Shown: positions 1-7,185 of the stretch, piece by piece
How positions within the stretch are numbered: position 1 is the stretch's first letter
Layout of the letters: every line of letters begins with the position of its first letter
Source: Acidimicrobiales bacterium
GTDB taxonomy: Bacteria > Actinomycetota > Acidimicrobiia > Acidimicrobiales > MedAcidi-G1
Length of the DNA: 63,381 nucleotides
Assembly (NCBI GenBank): GCA_029577135.1
Contig: JARQPW010000013.1
Location: 1-63,381, forward strand
Direction: 5' to 3'
Notes under the pieces: model-generated
What the model was told of the DNA's origin: nothing
Database searches by the model: none
What the model saw: the letters and a program-made list of their open reading frames with translations, nothing else
Translations under genes and position numbers: made by a program

Positions 1-75
1 GATGGAATCCAGGACGGCGAGAACCCCCTGGAAGATCATTCCCATCACCATGAGGGTGAGAATGGTTGACATCAT
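1..75 (-). CDS. N-terminus of a membrane protein (partial, cut by left edge)
   Basis: Reading leftward from ATG at 75-73, 25 codons are open to the window edge and encode a hydrophobic stretch (two initial Met, then STILTLMVMGMIFQG). A purine-rich AAAGGGG lies 8 to 14 bases upstream, a good ribosome binding site. This looks like the first membrane segment or signal anchor of an integral membrane protein, but too little is present to name a family. The right edge of the window carries an ABC sugar-binding protein, so a transporter permease is one possibility; nothing in these 25 residues proves it. Confidence 0.5.
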   Translation of the reverse strand, partial: MMSTILTLMVMGMIFQGVLAVLDSI

Positions 76-239
76 TGCTGAATCCCCTTTGGTTGGCAGC
101 TGTAGTCCGGACACCGATGTCCCGACTGCAGATCTGTCTAGCAGAGCGTTGTCGCCTCCGACAGGTTCAAGGTGGACCATTCGAGGTTCAGCGGTCGTAG
201 GACCACGATGAGTGGTCGGGTCGATTCGGGCCGCGAGGG

Positions 240-245
240 TACGCT
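240..245 (+). promoter_or_regulatory. -10-like hexamer TACGCT before the SGNH protein
   Basis: TACGCT ends 9 bases before ATG 255. This fits a near-leaderless start; no convincing -35 box is visible. Confidence 0.4.
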
Positions 246-254
246 CGCCACCTG

Positions 255-1406
255 ATGGACGCTCCCCGCCGGCAGGCCGTCCGAATCCTCGCGGTCAGCC
301 TCCTGGTGCTCCTGGGGGGCAGCCTGCTCGCCCCGGACTCCGTCCAGACCTGGGCGGACACCCAACCGGGCGGTTGGCGTCGAAGCCTGGCCACGGCCTG
401 GGCCGACCCGGTGGGGCGCCTGAGCCGCTCCATGGGCGTCGATCGGCCCCTGGCCGCAGCGTCGGACGCACTCGACACCGGCCACGCAGGCCCTTCCGTC
501 ACGACCCTGCCTCCGGCGACCCGACCGACCACGACTTCGACGACGACCTCGATCGTCCCGACGACGACCATGCCGACATCCTCGACCACCAGCCGGCCGT
601 CGACCACCACGTCCGGGGCGACCACGAGCTCCAGCCAGGCACCGACGAGCACGGTTGCCACGTCGACCACGTCGACCACGTCGACCACGTCCAGTACCAC
701 CACGACCAGTGCTCCGCCATCGCCACCGACCACACTCGCCCCCCGGGTCGCCTCGCCGGAGGAGCCGCTCCGGATCCTCGCCGTGGGCGACTCGCTGATG
801 CTCGACCTCCAGTACGGGCTCGCACGGGTCCTCGGCGCACGCGACGACGTCCACCTGACCGGCAAGGGGGCCCTCGGCTTCGGCTTCACCGTTCCCCACT
901 GGGACTGGGACGAGGACGTCCTCACGGACTATGACCTCTCGGTGGCACAGGCCCGACCCGAGGTGATCGTGATGATGATCGGCGCCAACGAGTTCGAGGG
1001 GTACGTCGTCGAGGGAGAGGCCCTCCCGTCGGGGAGCGACCGTTGGCGGGAGGTCCTGGCCGAGCGGGCGGACGAGGCCGTCGCCCACTGGCTGGCCGGC
1101 GGTGGCCACGTCTACTGGTGGACGACGCCGCTGATGCGGGATTCTCGGTTCTCTGCGGTCGGTCAACTCAACGAGATCTGGATCGACACGATGGCGGCCT
1201 GGGCTCCGGCCGGCTCGGTCCTCGACACGATGCGGGTTCTCGGTGACGGGGACGGGCGGTATCGGGACGAGATCGTCAACGAGGACGGGAGCATCGTTCC
1301 CCTCCGCAAGGAGCACGGGGTCCACTTCCTCGAGATCGGCGCTGACTTGTTGGCCGAGCAGTTGGAGGAGCAGTTGGTGGCTGACGGTTGGTTGGTGGTG
1401 CGCTGA
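255..1406 (+). CDS. Secreted or membrane-anchored SGNH/GDSL-type (DUF459-like) hydrolase
   Basis: A 383-residue protein. Residues about 8-26 form a signal anchor (VRILAVSLLVLLGG). A long linker of about 75 residues (roughly 80-155) is almost only Thr, Ser and Pro and is typical of cell-wall spacers. The C-terminal half carries the SGNH block I motif (AVGDSLMLDLQ) and a block resembling the conserved MIGAN motif before an EFEGY sequence. Family knowledge suggests an extracytoplasmic esterase or acyltransferase acting on cell-envelope glycan; the substrate is unknown. The gene stands alone, convergent with the DUF2304 gene. A second SGNH-like protein lies at 4134, so two such enzymes flank the glycosyltransferase cluster. 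Confidence 0.75.
   Translation: MDAPRRQAVRILAVSLLVLLGGSLLAPDSVQTWADTQPGGWRRSLATAWADPVGRLSRSMGVDRPLAAASDALDTGHAGPSVTTLPPATRPTTTSTTTSIVPTTTMPTSSTTSRPSTTTSGATTSSSQAPTSTVATSTTSTTSTTSSTTTTSAPPSPPTTLAPRVASPEEPLRILAVGDSLMLDLQYGLARVLGARDDVHLTGKGALGFGFTVPHWDWDEDVLTDYDLSVAQARPEVIVMMIGANEFEGYVVEGEALPSGSDRWREVLAERADEAVAHWLAGGGHVYWWTTPLMRDSRFSAVGQLNEIWIDTMAAWAPAGSVLDTMRVLGDGDGRYRDEIVNEDGSIVPLRKEHGVHFLEIGADLLAEQLEEQLVADGWLVVR
660..686 (+). repeat. 9-base repeats in the Thr-rich linker
   Basis: Three copies of ACGTCGACC (Thr-Ser-Thr) in tandem within the linker of the SGNH protein; prone to slippage without frame change. Confidence 0.7.
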
Positions 1407-1663
1407 TCCGTGTTTCCGACCGGCGGTCGCCAACACTTGGCACCGCTCGCTCGCGGCGCGACATTCGTCAGCACCCGACACTGACATGCGCCTCCGGGGG
1501 TGCACGGACACCTCGCGGTGTTCCAGCAGGGTGCAGTTGGTGGGTCGTGTGCCCGGGCACCAGCGAAGGCGGCAAGCCACTCTTTCCGGTGATCCCTCCC
1601 AGAGCCTGCGCCCCACTCCTTGCTTTGGGGTGGGGGGCGGTGGGCACCTGAGGGCGCCTTGGC
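1407..1663. other. 257-base convergent intergenic region with hairpins
   Basis: The gap lies between two convergent genes. It contains a hairpin ACACC-TCGC-GGTGT (1508-1521), a 12-base perfect palindrome GTGCCCGGGCAC (1549-1560) and a C-rich/G-rich pair around 1608-1640 that can fold. These may act in termination of both genes. No U-tract follows, so a classic intrinsic terminator is not shown. No gene is credible here. Confidence 0.35.
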
Positions 1664-2011
1664 TCAGTCCTGCTGGTCGTCGAGTTCGTGGTGGAGGAGG
1701 GCGAGTTCTTCGGCGAGGGTTCGGACCCTCGTCTCCAGGCGGGAGAGCTCGTAGGAGAAGTGCATCGCCAACAGCAGCAGGAATCCGAAGCCCAGCAGCA
1801 GAAACAGGGCCGGCTGGTAGGCGACGCCGACCTGGTCGGCGACCCAGTCGAGCACCCCGGGCACCGCTGCGGCGACGGCCAGCAGGGCTCCGACGGTGAG
1901 CCAGAGCACGGAGTACTTGGCCTTCAGCGCCTGCAGGCGCACCAGGTTGATGATCAGCACCAACGCCAGGAGGGCCAGGACGGCGAAGACGAGGTGGGCG
2001 GTGCCGGTCAT
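1664..2011 (-). CDS. DUF2304 small membrane protein
   Basis: 115 residues with three hydrophobic segments (about 5-22, 36-55 and 66-85), an LVRLQALKAKYS loop between the first two, and a C-terminal amphipathic coiled stretch rich in Leu and Glu. This pattern matches DUF2304, small proteins regularly found beside GT2 dolichyl-phosphate-sugar synthases. The ATG at 2011 overlaps the stop of the upstream glycosyltransferase by four bases (ATGA), so the two are translationally coupled. It probably helps anchor or assist the glycosyltransferase at the membrane; that role is inferred from the pairing. A longer open frame upstream is a shadow of the glycosyltransferase. Confidence 0.75.
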   Translation of the reverse strand: MTGTAHLVFAVLALLALVLIINLVRLQALKAKYSVLWLTVGALLAVAAAVPGVLDWVADQVGVAYQPALFLLLGFGFLLLLAMHFSYELSRLETRVRTLAEELALLHHELDDQQD

Positions 2012-2742
2012 ACGACGACGCCGAGTCGGTTGCGACGTCCCAGGCCGGCCGTGAGGACGATCAGCACGCGGACGAAGTGATAGGCCAGCCGGAGGTTCCG
2101 GTTCGACGGTCGCCCACCCCGGCGCTCGCGCATCCGCACCGGCACCTCGATAACCGTGAAGCCGTGGCGCACGGCAAGGAGCAGGGCTTCGACGGAGTCC
2201 ATGTATTCGACCGGATAGTCCGTGGCGAACAACTCGAGCACCGGCCGTCGAAGTGCTCGGAACCCCGACGAGGTATCGGTGAAGCGGTGGCCGGTGGCCC
2301 GTCGGACCAGCCACCGGAGGACGCCCATGGCGAGGTTGCGGCTCCTGCCCACGCGGTAGGCGCCTTCGCCGCTTCCCGGATCGCCGGCGTCGCCGGTGGT
2401 GAAGCGCGTGCCCACGACCATGTCGGCGTGTTCGAGGCCGGCGAGGAGGGTCGCGATCTGGGACGGGTCGTGCTGTCCGTCGGCGTCGAACTGGTAGGCC
2501 CGGTCGAAGCCCTCGTCGGCGGCGTAGCGGAAGCCGAGGCGCAGGGCGCCACCGATGCCGAGGTTGAAGGGAAGGCGCAGGCAGGTCACACCGGCCGCAG
2601 CGGCGACTCCGGCGGTGCCGTCCGAGGAGCCGTCGTCGACGACGATGACCTCGTGGTCGGGGACGGCCTCCGCCAACTCGGCGAGTACGCCCGGTAGGGC
2701 CTCGGCCTCGTTGAATGCGGGCATCACGACGGCGGTGCGCAC
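2008..2742 (-). CDS. Family 2 glycosyltransferase (dolichyl-phosphate mannose synthase-like)
   Basis: 244 residues. It starts with the GT-A fold opening VVMPAFNEAEALPGVL, then VIVVDDGSSDGT and the nucleotide-sugar metal motif QFDADGQHDP (DxD-like). A conserved TDTSSGFRALRR region follows near residue 155. The family transfers a sugar from a nucleotide donor, often to polyprenyl phosphate, on the cytoplasmic face of the membrane. There is no C-terminal membrane domain; the adjacent DUF2304 protein may substitute. GTG 2742 is preferred because TACCGT lies six bases upstream (leaderless arrangement). It may supply lipid-linked sugar to the GT39 enzymes nearby (inference). Confidence 0.85.
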   Translation of the reverse strand: MRTAVVMPAFNEAEALPGVLAELAEAVPDHEVIVVDDGSSDGTAGVAAAAGVTCLRLPFNLGIGGALRLGFRYAADEGFDRAYQFDADGQHDPSQIATLLAGLEHADMVVGTRFTTGDAGDPGSGEGAYRVGRSRNLAMGVLRWLVRRATGHRFTDTSSGFRALRRPVLELFATDYPVEYMDSVEALLLAVRHGFTVIEVPVRMRERRGGRPSNRNLRLAYHFVRVLIVLTAGLGRRNRLGVVV

Positions 2743-2748
2743 GCCGCC

Positions 2749-2754
2749 ACGGTA
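2749..2754 (-). promoter_or_regulatory. -10 hexamer TACCGT, leaderless GT2 promoter
   Basis: TACCGT, then six bases, then GTG 2742. Confidence 0.5.
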
Positions 2755-2809
2755 CCGGAGCGACCCGACCGGCCCGCCGACCGGGACGCCCCCACCTCGG
2801 AGTGGCCGC

Positions 2810-3739
2810 CTAGAAGGCGTCGAAGTCGAGGAACTCGAAGCAGCTCAACTCGAACGCCGCCGCGTCGAAGCCGTCGTGGAACCCGAACAGGACGATCTCC
2901 AGCGGACTCGGCATGAACCGGCGGGGGAGCGACACGCCGCGGAACCGGACGTCGTGGTTGTTGCCCCAATGGACCACGAACGGCGTGCGGTGGTGTTCGC
3001 CCACGGCGGCGGCAAGTGGCCCGCCACGCAGGGGCGCATCGAGGGGTCGCCGGGGGATCACCTTCAGCAGCATGGCGAAGCGGACCCCGGCCATCCGGGT
3101 GCGCGTGCTGACGAGGATGGCGTCGTCGAGGACATGGAGCACATACTCCGCCCGACGCTTTCCCAGGCGCCAGCGCAACTGCTCGGCCGACCAGGTGGCG
3201 GCATGTCCGGAATCGCCCGGGAGCGAGCGGTTCGGCAGCCACTCCTCCAGGAGTCCACCCGCCAGCAGGTCCCCGGTGACGGCGTGGTGCTCACGGCGGC
3301 CCGACCAGGGTGTCGCGAACAGGAGCCGGAGGGGCAGGGGGTCGAGATGTCGCCAACCCATCGCCTCGACCATCCGCGGGGCTGACTCGAGGTTGGCGAT
3401 CCCGATGATGCCGTCGAGTCCGGCAGAGCGTCCCTCCGCATAACTGTCCTCGACGGTCCGCCGGAAGGTCCCGGTTCCCCGGGAGTCCGGGCGCACCGCC
3501 AGGTCCACACCGAGTCCGAGGCGGACGATCGACCCGTCAACGCCGTCGAATCGCAGCGGCACGAGTGCGTAGTTGCCGAGTTGCCGGACACCGTCGACGA
3601 CCCGTCCCACAGCGGCACGGCCTTCGGGGTTCTCGTCGTAGTACCAGGACAACTCGTCGGGCTGGAGGAGGGGATCGGGGGCGAAGACGTCGTTCAACAG
3701 GTCGGCGGTCGCCGCCAGGTCCGTCATGTCGCTGCTCAT
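2810..3739 (-). CDS. GNAT-type N-acetyltransferase domain protein
   Basis: 309 residues. The N-terminal two thirds resemble GNAT folds: a conserved strand with GLGVDLAVRPDSRGTGTFRR (acetyl-CoA pyrophosphate-binding loop near residue 90) followed by GIIGIANLESAPRMVEAMGW. The C-terminal part is typical of GNAT proteins of exopolysaccharide clusters, with an unassigned extension. The substrate is unknown; an amino sugar is plausible from context. The ATG at 3739 overlaps the stop of the upstream membrane protein by four bases (ATGA). The larger frame reaching 4231 is not supported because the upstream gene occupies it. Confidence 0.65.
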   Translation of the reverse strand: MSSDMTDLAATADLLNDVFAPDPLLQPDELSWYYDENPEGRAAVGRVVDGVRQLGNYALVPLRFDGVDGSIVRLGLGVDLAVRPDSRGTGTFRRTVEDSYAEGRSAGLDGIIGIANLESAPRMVEAMGWRHLDPLPLRLLFATPWSGRREHHAVTGDLLAGGLLEEWLPNRSLPGDSGHAATWSAEQLRWRLGKRRAEYVLHVLDDAILVSTRTRMAGVRFAMLLKVIPRRPLDAPLRGGPLAAAVGEHHRTPFVVHWGNNHDVRFRGVSLPRRFMPSPLEIVLFGFHDGFDAAAFELSCFEFLDFDAF

Positions 3740-4080
3740 GCCAACGCCCCCGGAGAAGCGGTCCTTCGCCGCACGACGATCCCGCCGGCGAGGAGCACGA
3801 TCCCGAGCCCCAGGCGGAAGCGGGCACGTCCTCCGCACGGCACCTCGACCTGGACGCTCGGGTCCCCCTCCATGGGGCGTGGCGTGGTGAAGACGGTGCC
3901 CGTCGGACGGTCGTCGCTGAACGCACCGATCACCGGCGAGCGACAGCCGACCCGTGGCGTGGACTCGAGGTCGAAGTGGGCGCCGCCCGGTAGGGGACGG
4001 CTGAACGGCAGGACCGCGATCCAGAGGCCCAGGAGGACGAGGAGCGGGCCCAGGGCGGCCAGGAGGCGACATCGGTCCAT
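3736..4080 (-). CDS. Small membrane protein with two hydrophobic segments
   Basis: 114 residues. A first hydrophobic segment (about 6-26, LAALGPLLVLLGLWIAVLPF) is followed by an extracytoplasmic stretch of about 60 residues with two Cys, then a second segment (about 88-104, LGLGIVLLAGGIVV) and a basic tail. This is a two-helix membrane protein with an external loop. I do not recognise the family. It forms an operon with the GNAT gene through an ATGA overlap and is divergent from the SGNH lipoprotein. Confidence 0.6.
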   Translation of the reverse strand: MDRCRLLAALGPLLVLLGLWIAVLPFSRPLPGGAHFDLESTPRVGCRSPVIGAFSDDRPTGTVFTTPRPMEGDPSVQVEVPCGGRARFRLGLGIVLLAGGIVVRRRTASPGALA

Positions 4081-4089
4081 CGGCGGCCG

Positions 4090-4095
4090 AGCCTA
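4090..4095 (-). promoter_or_regulatory. -10-like hexamer TAGGCT of the leftward operon
   Basis: TAGGCT, nine bases, ATG 4080. It is back to back with the hexamer at 4121. Confidence 0.4.
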
Positions 4096-4120
4096 CTCCT
4101 GCCCTCCGCCGGCCTCGGAG

Positions 4121-4126
4121 TAGCCT
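4121..4126 (+). promoter_or_regulatory. -10 hexamer TAGCCT, leaderless SGNH promoter
   Basis: TAGCCT, seven bases, GTG 4134. Supports GTG 4134 as the start over ATG 4152. Confidence 0.5.
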
Positions 4127-4133
4127 CCGCCAC

Positions 4134-4928
4134 GTGGCTCCCCGCTCCGCGATGCCGGCGGTCCTGTTGGCGCTCGCCCTCCTCGGCGCAGCGTGTGGAT
4201 CCGGTTCGGAGGAGGGCCTCCGGGTGGTCACGCTCGGTGACAGCGTCGCCTACGACGCCGATCCCGGCATCCGGGCAGCGCTCGAGGCGATCACGGCCGG
4301 AGTCGGGTCGGGCGTCGAGGTCGAAACTCGTTCATTCGGGGGAATCGGCCTGTTGCGTCCCGGCTTCGACGACTATCTCGCCGACGCCCTCGACACGCAG
4401 CCCGACGTGGTGACACTCATGCTCGGAGGTTGGGACTCCGACAGGGCAATGGCCGACCCGGAGTCCTATCGCACGAGGATCGACGAGGTGACCCGTCGGA
4501 TCATCGACACCGGCACATTTCTCGTGTGGTTGGGACTGCCTCCGACCCCTCCCGAAGAGAATGCCAGGGAGCACCTGGTCCTGGTCAACGGCCTGATCTC
4601 CTCGGTCGTGGGGACGCATCGGAACGTCGCATACATCGACGGATCCCTGCTGGGCGATGCCCGGGGTGAGTTCACCCGAACCAACATCGCCGTCGACGGC
4701 ACCGTTCAACAGGTTCGAAAGGTCCGCGACGGGGAGGACGACGGCCACCTCTGCCCGGCGGGGGCGGCGCTCCTCGGTGAGGCGGTGGCGGAGGTGCTCC
4801 TGAGCCGGGGAGTGGTGGGAGTGTCGGTGGGCGATCCCACGGCGGGAACCCCGAAGGGCGAGTGGTGGACGGGGGAGTGGACCCTCGACCCCCGCTACGA
4901 CGATCCGCCGGGGGCCTGCTCCGGTTGA
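4134..4928 (+). CDS. SGNH-like secreted protein, probable lipoprotein
   Basis: 264 residues. The signal peptide ends in a lipobox-like LLGAAC (Cys near residue 22), so lipid anchoring is likely. Block I of the SGNH fold is visible (VVTLGDSVAYDAD), and a later VTLMLGGWDSD may stand where GxND is usual. It is probably an esterase-like enzyme of the envelope; loss of the Asn in that block makes activity uncertain. Its last 34 bases overlap, tail to tail, the end of the GT39 gene on the other strand. GTG 4134 is chosen from the hexamer spacing. Confidence 0.65.
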   Translation: MAPRSAMPAVLLALALLGAACGSGSEEGLRVVTLGDSVAYDADPGIRAALEAITAGVGSGVEVETRSFGGIGLLRPGFDDYLADALDTQPDVVTLMLGGWDSDRAMADPESYRTRIDEVTRRIIDTGTFLVWLGLPPTPPEENAREHLVLVNGLISSVVGTHRNVAYIDGSLLGDARGEFTRTNIAVDGTVQQVRKVRDGEDDGHLCPAGAALLGEAVAEVLLSRGVVGVSVGDPTAGTPKGEWWTGEWTLDPRYDDPPGACSG

Positions 4929-6274
4929 CGCCGGCGTTCTGCCAGGACGTCGAGCGCAACGGCGGCCAGCACGACGATCGAGACCTCGGCTGCCGTCCGG
5001 TAGCGCGTGTTGCCGAACGAGATGGCCGCAGTGAGGGTGGCGATCGGGACCCATGCCGCAACGGCGAGCAACGACTCTCGGCGCCGCCAGAGCAGGACCG
5101 CCCCCGCGGCCGCAAGCGGGACGAGGGCGACGTACTGGACGAACCCCAGTGTCGAGACGGCGAGCGGCCGACGGTCGACCAGGGCGTCGAGGCGCAACTG
5201 GTCGACCGTGTCGTAGACGCCCCACATCCGACCGATCCGGGCAGGGACGACAACGGTCACGAGGCGGTACCGGTGGTCGCCGATGTAGTCCATCGCCCGG
5301 TCCAGGACCACGGCATCGCGCTCGGATTCGTCGAGGTGCTCGCCGGCGGGGCCAAAGGGCGCCGGTTGCCCGCACTCGATGCGCCAATAGCCGAGGAAGT
5401 CGCCGTGGTAGGTGGGGTCGCAGTTCGCCTGCACGAGGACCGTACCGGCCCCGTTGGACAGGAAGACGGGCTCCTCGAAGACGGCGAGGTTCCTCACCAC
5501 CCAGGGGGAGAGCAGCAGCAGGGTGGCCGCAGCGGCAGCCGAGGTGCGGACGACCCGATCCCGCCAGGGAACCTCGGCACGGAGGAGCACCACGGCGGTC
5601 AGCAGCGGCAGGATGAGGAGCAGTTCGGCCCGGGAGAGGGCGGCCAGGCCACCAACCAGCCCGAACACCACCGCCCGGCGCAACGACGGATCCCGTGCGA
5701 ACCGCAGCCCTGCCCAGGAGGTGGCAGCTGCCGCGGCGATGGCGGCGGTCTCGGCCATGAGCAGGCCGTCGTTGACCCAGATGAAGGCATAGCCGGCGGT
5801 GAGGGAGGCGGCGATGAGGCCGAGCCGCTCCGAGCGGAGCTCCCGGCCGAGCAACCCGACGAGCACGATCGCCGGCACCCCGAGCAGGGCCGCCACGACC
5901 TGTTGCTGGAGCACGGTGACTGCGCCGAGGAACGAGAAGGTGCCGAGGAGCACCGTCCAGACCGGGGGGTGGCCCGCGGTCGGCTCGAGATGGCCGATCG
6001 GCGTGGCGACGATGAGCTCGGCACCGTCGCGCACGACCAGGTCGACGCTGCCGAACATGTGCCGGAGCGGCTCCGGGAAGCCGGCGCCGTCGGCGAAGAG
6101 GTTGGCGGCATGGTGGTAGCCGGCGGCATCGCCGCTCAGTGGATTGTCGGCCAGGACCAACAGGACGTAGAGCACCCGGAGGAGGCCACCGAGTGCAGCG
6201 ATGAGGGCGAGCCTCCCGGCGAAGGTCGAGGGCGCCCGTAGGACCGGCCGTGCGGCAGTGACGGCAGGTGGCAT
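4895..6274 (-). CDS. GT39-like membrane glycosyltransferase, copy 1
   Basis: 459 residues with about ten hydrophobic helices. The first external loop has the acidic pair expected of GT-C enzymes (PLSGDAAGYHHAANL) and a conserved PTAGHPPVW. A soluble C-terminal part ends in a basic stretch. GT-C enzymes transfer sugar from a polyprenyl-phosphate donor to an acceptor outside the membrane. It is a clear paralogue of the protein at 7186-8562: both share the GHPP loop, an LSNG motif before a Cys-Asp pair, and a long GF/LVQY region. The start ATG overlaps the deacetylase stop by one base, so they are one transcript. Confidence 0.75.
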   Translation of the reverse strand: MPPAVTAARPVLRAPSTFAGRLALIAALGGLLRVLYVLLVLADNPLSGDAAGYHHAANLFADGAGFPEPLRHMFGSVDLVVRDGAELIVATPIGHLEPTAGHPPVWTVLLGTFSFLGAVTVLQQQVVAALLGVPAIVLVGLLGRELRSERLGLIAASLTAGYAFIWVNDGLLMAETAAIAAAAATSWAGLRFARDPSLRRAVVFGLVGGLAALSRAELLLILPLLTAVVLLRAEVPWRDRVVRTSAAAAATLLLLSPWVVRNLAVFEEPVFLSNGAGTVLVQANCDPTYHGDFLGYWRIECGQPAPFGPAGEHLDESERDAVVLDRAMDYIGDHRYRLVTVVVPARIGRMWGVYDTVDQLRLDALVDRRPLAVSTLGFVQYVALVPLAAAGAVLLWRRRESLLAVAAWVPIATLTAAISFGNTRYRTAAEVSIVVLAAVALDVLAERRRQPEQAPGGSS

Positions 6275-7158
6275 CAGCCGGAGCGCAGGCGCCCGTTCGT
6301 GAGGCGGGCGACCCGGCCGAGGGCCGGAGGCTGCAAGTGGTCGACGACCGGCAGGTCCGAGGCAGCGATCGCCCCGACGCGTTCACCGAGGGGGGCGGCG
6401 ACCGGCTCGGCGAGCAGGCGTCGGACCCTGCGCTCCATGTGCGTCCGGCGGAGCCAGGCGATCCGACTGGCGATCGTGCCGATGTGGTCGTGGGGGTGGT
6501 ACGGCTCGTCGGGATCGAACTCCCAGGGGTGGCAGTACGTCCAGAGCACCTCATCGGGGCCGGCGCGCCGCTGCCCGTGGCGACGGACGGCATCGGGCAG
6601 CAGCCGGAGGTAGGTGCCGCCGAGGTAGGGGAGGTCGAGCAGGGGAACTCGCACCAGCGGGCAGGGCAGCTCGACGAGTCCGGCGGACCAGCGAAACGCC
6701 CGCCTCGGCAGCCCGGGCCACCCGTACAGGGGACTCGGGGCGGGAAGCGTGCTCGAGGAGTAGCTGAAGCCCAGGTCTGCCAGGATCGGAACCGCCCAGG
6801 AGCTGGCCGGCACCAGGGACATCATCGGCGCCCGGTAGCCGTCGACGGGCTGGCCGGAGAGGTCCTGGAGCAGGGAGCGGGCGCTGCGGGTGACCTCGGC
6901 GAACAGCGCCTCGCCCACCACCGGCAGGGGCACGTGTGCATGTCCGTGGAGGCCCACCTCGTGGCCCTCCGCTGCGGCACGCCGCACGAGCTCTGGACGG
7001 CGCTCGGCCAGGTCGGCCACCACGTAGACGGAGGCACGGATGTCGAATTCGGCAAAGAGGTCGAGGACCCGGTGGGTCATCACGACCGCACGCTCCGGCA
7101 GGTCTGGAGAGGGGCGCAGGTCCTCCACGTCGAGGGTGACGCTGACGGGGTGGGCCAT
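6274..7158 (-). CDS. Polysaccharide deacetylase, DUF3473 (XrtA-associated) type
   Basis: 294 residues, a complete NodB-homology enzyme. The N-terminus carries VTLDVEDLRP (metal-binding and catalytic Asp), then EVGLHGHAHVPL with the His residues of the HxxxH metal site, then GYRAPMMSL. The C-terminal YCHPWEFDPDEP matches DUF3473, found in deacetylases of exopolysaccharide clusters. It likely removes acetyl groups from amino-sugar residues of surface polysaccharide. There is no signal peptide, so cytoplasmic action or non-classical export must be assumed. It lies between two paralogous GT39 genes. A TACACT hexamer six bases upstream of the ATG gives it its own leaderless start. Confidence 0.85.
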   Translation of the reverse strand: MAHPVSVTLDVEDLRPSPDLPERAVVMTHRVLDLFAEFDIRASVYVVADLAERRPELVRRAAAEGHEVGLHGHAHVPLPVVGEALFAEVTRSARSLLQDLSGQPVDGYRAPMMSLVPASSWAVPILADLGFSYSSSTLPAPSPLYGWPGLPRRAFRWSAGLVELPCPLVRVPLLDLPYLGGTYLRLLPDAVRRHGQRRAGPDEVLWTYCHPWEFDPDEPYHPHDHIGTIASRIAWLRRTHMERRVRRLLAEPVAAPLGERVGAIAASDLPVVDHLQPPALGRVARLTNGRLRSG

Positions 7159-7164
7159 CGGCGC

Positions 7165-7170
7165 AGTGTA
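7165..7170 (-). promoter_or_regulatory. -10 hexamer TACACT, leaderless deacetylase promoter
   Basis: TACACT, six bases, ATG 7158. Confidence 0.5.
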
Positions 7171-7185
7171 GGGCCGACCCGACGA

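Noticed and set aside
1549-1560. GTGCCCGGGCAC palindrome as a restriction or regulator site
   Set aside because: In GC-rich DNA short palindromes of this kind are common, and the position between convergent genes argues for a role in termination if any.
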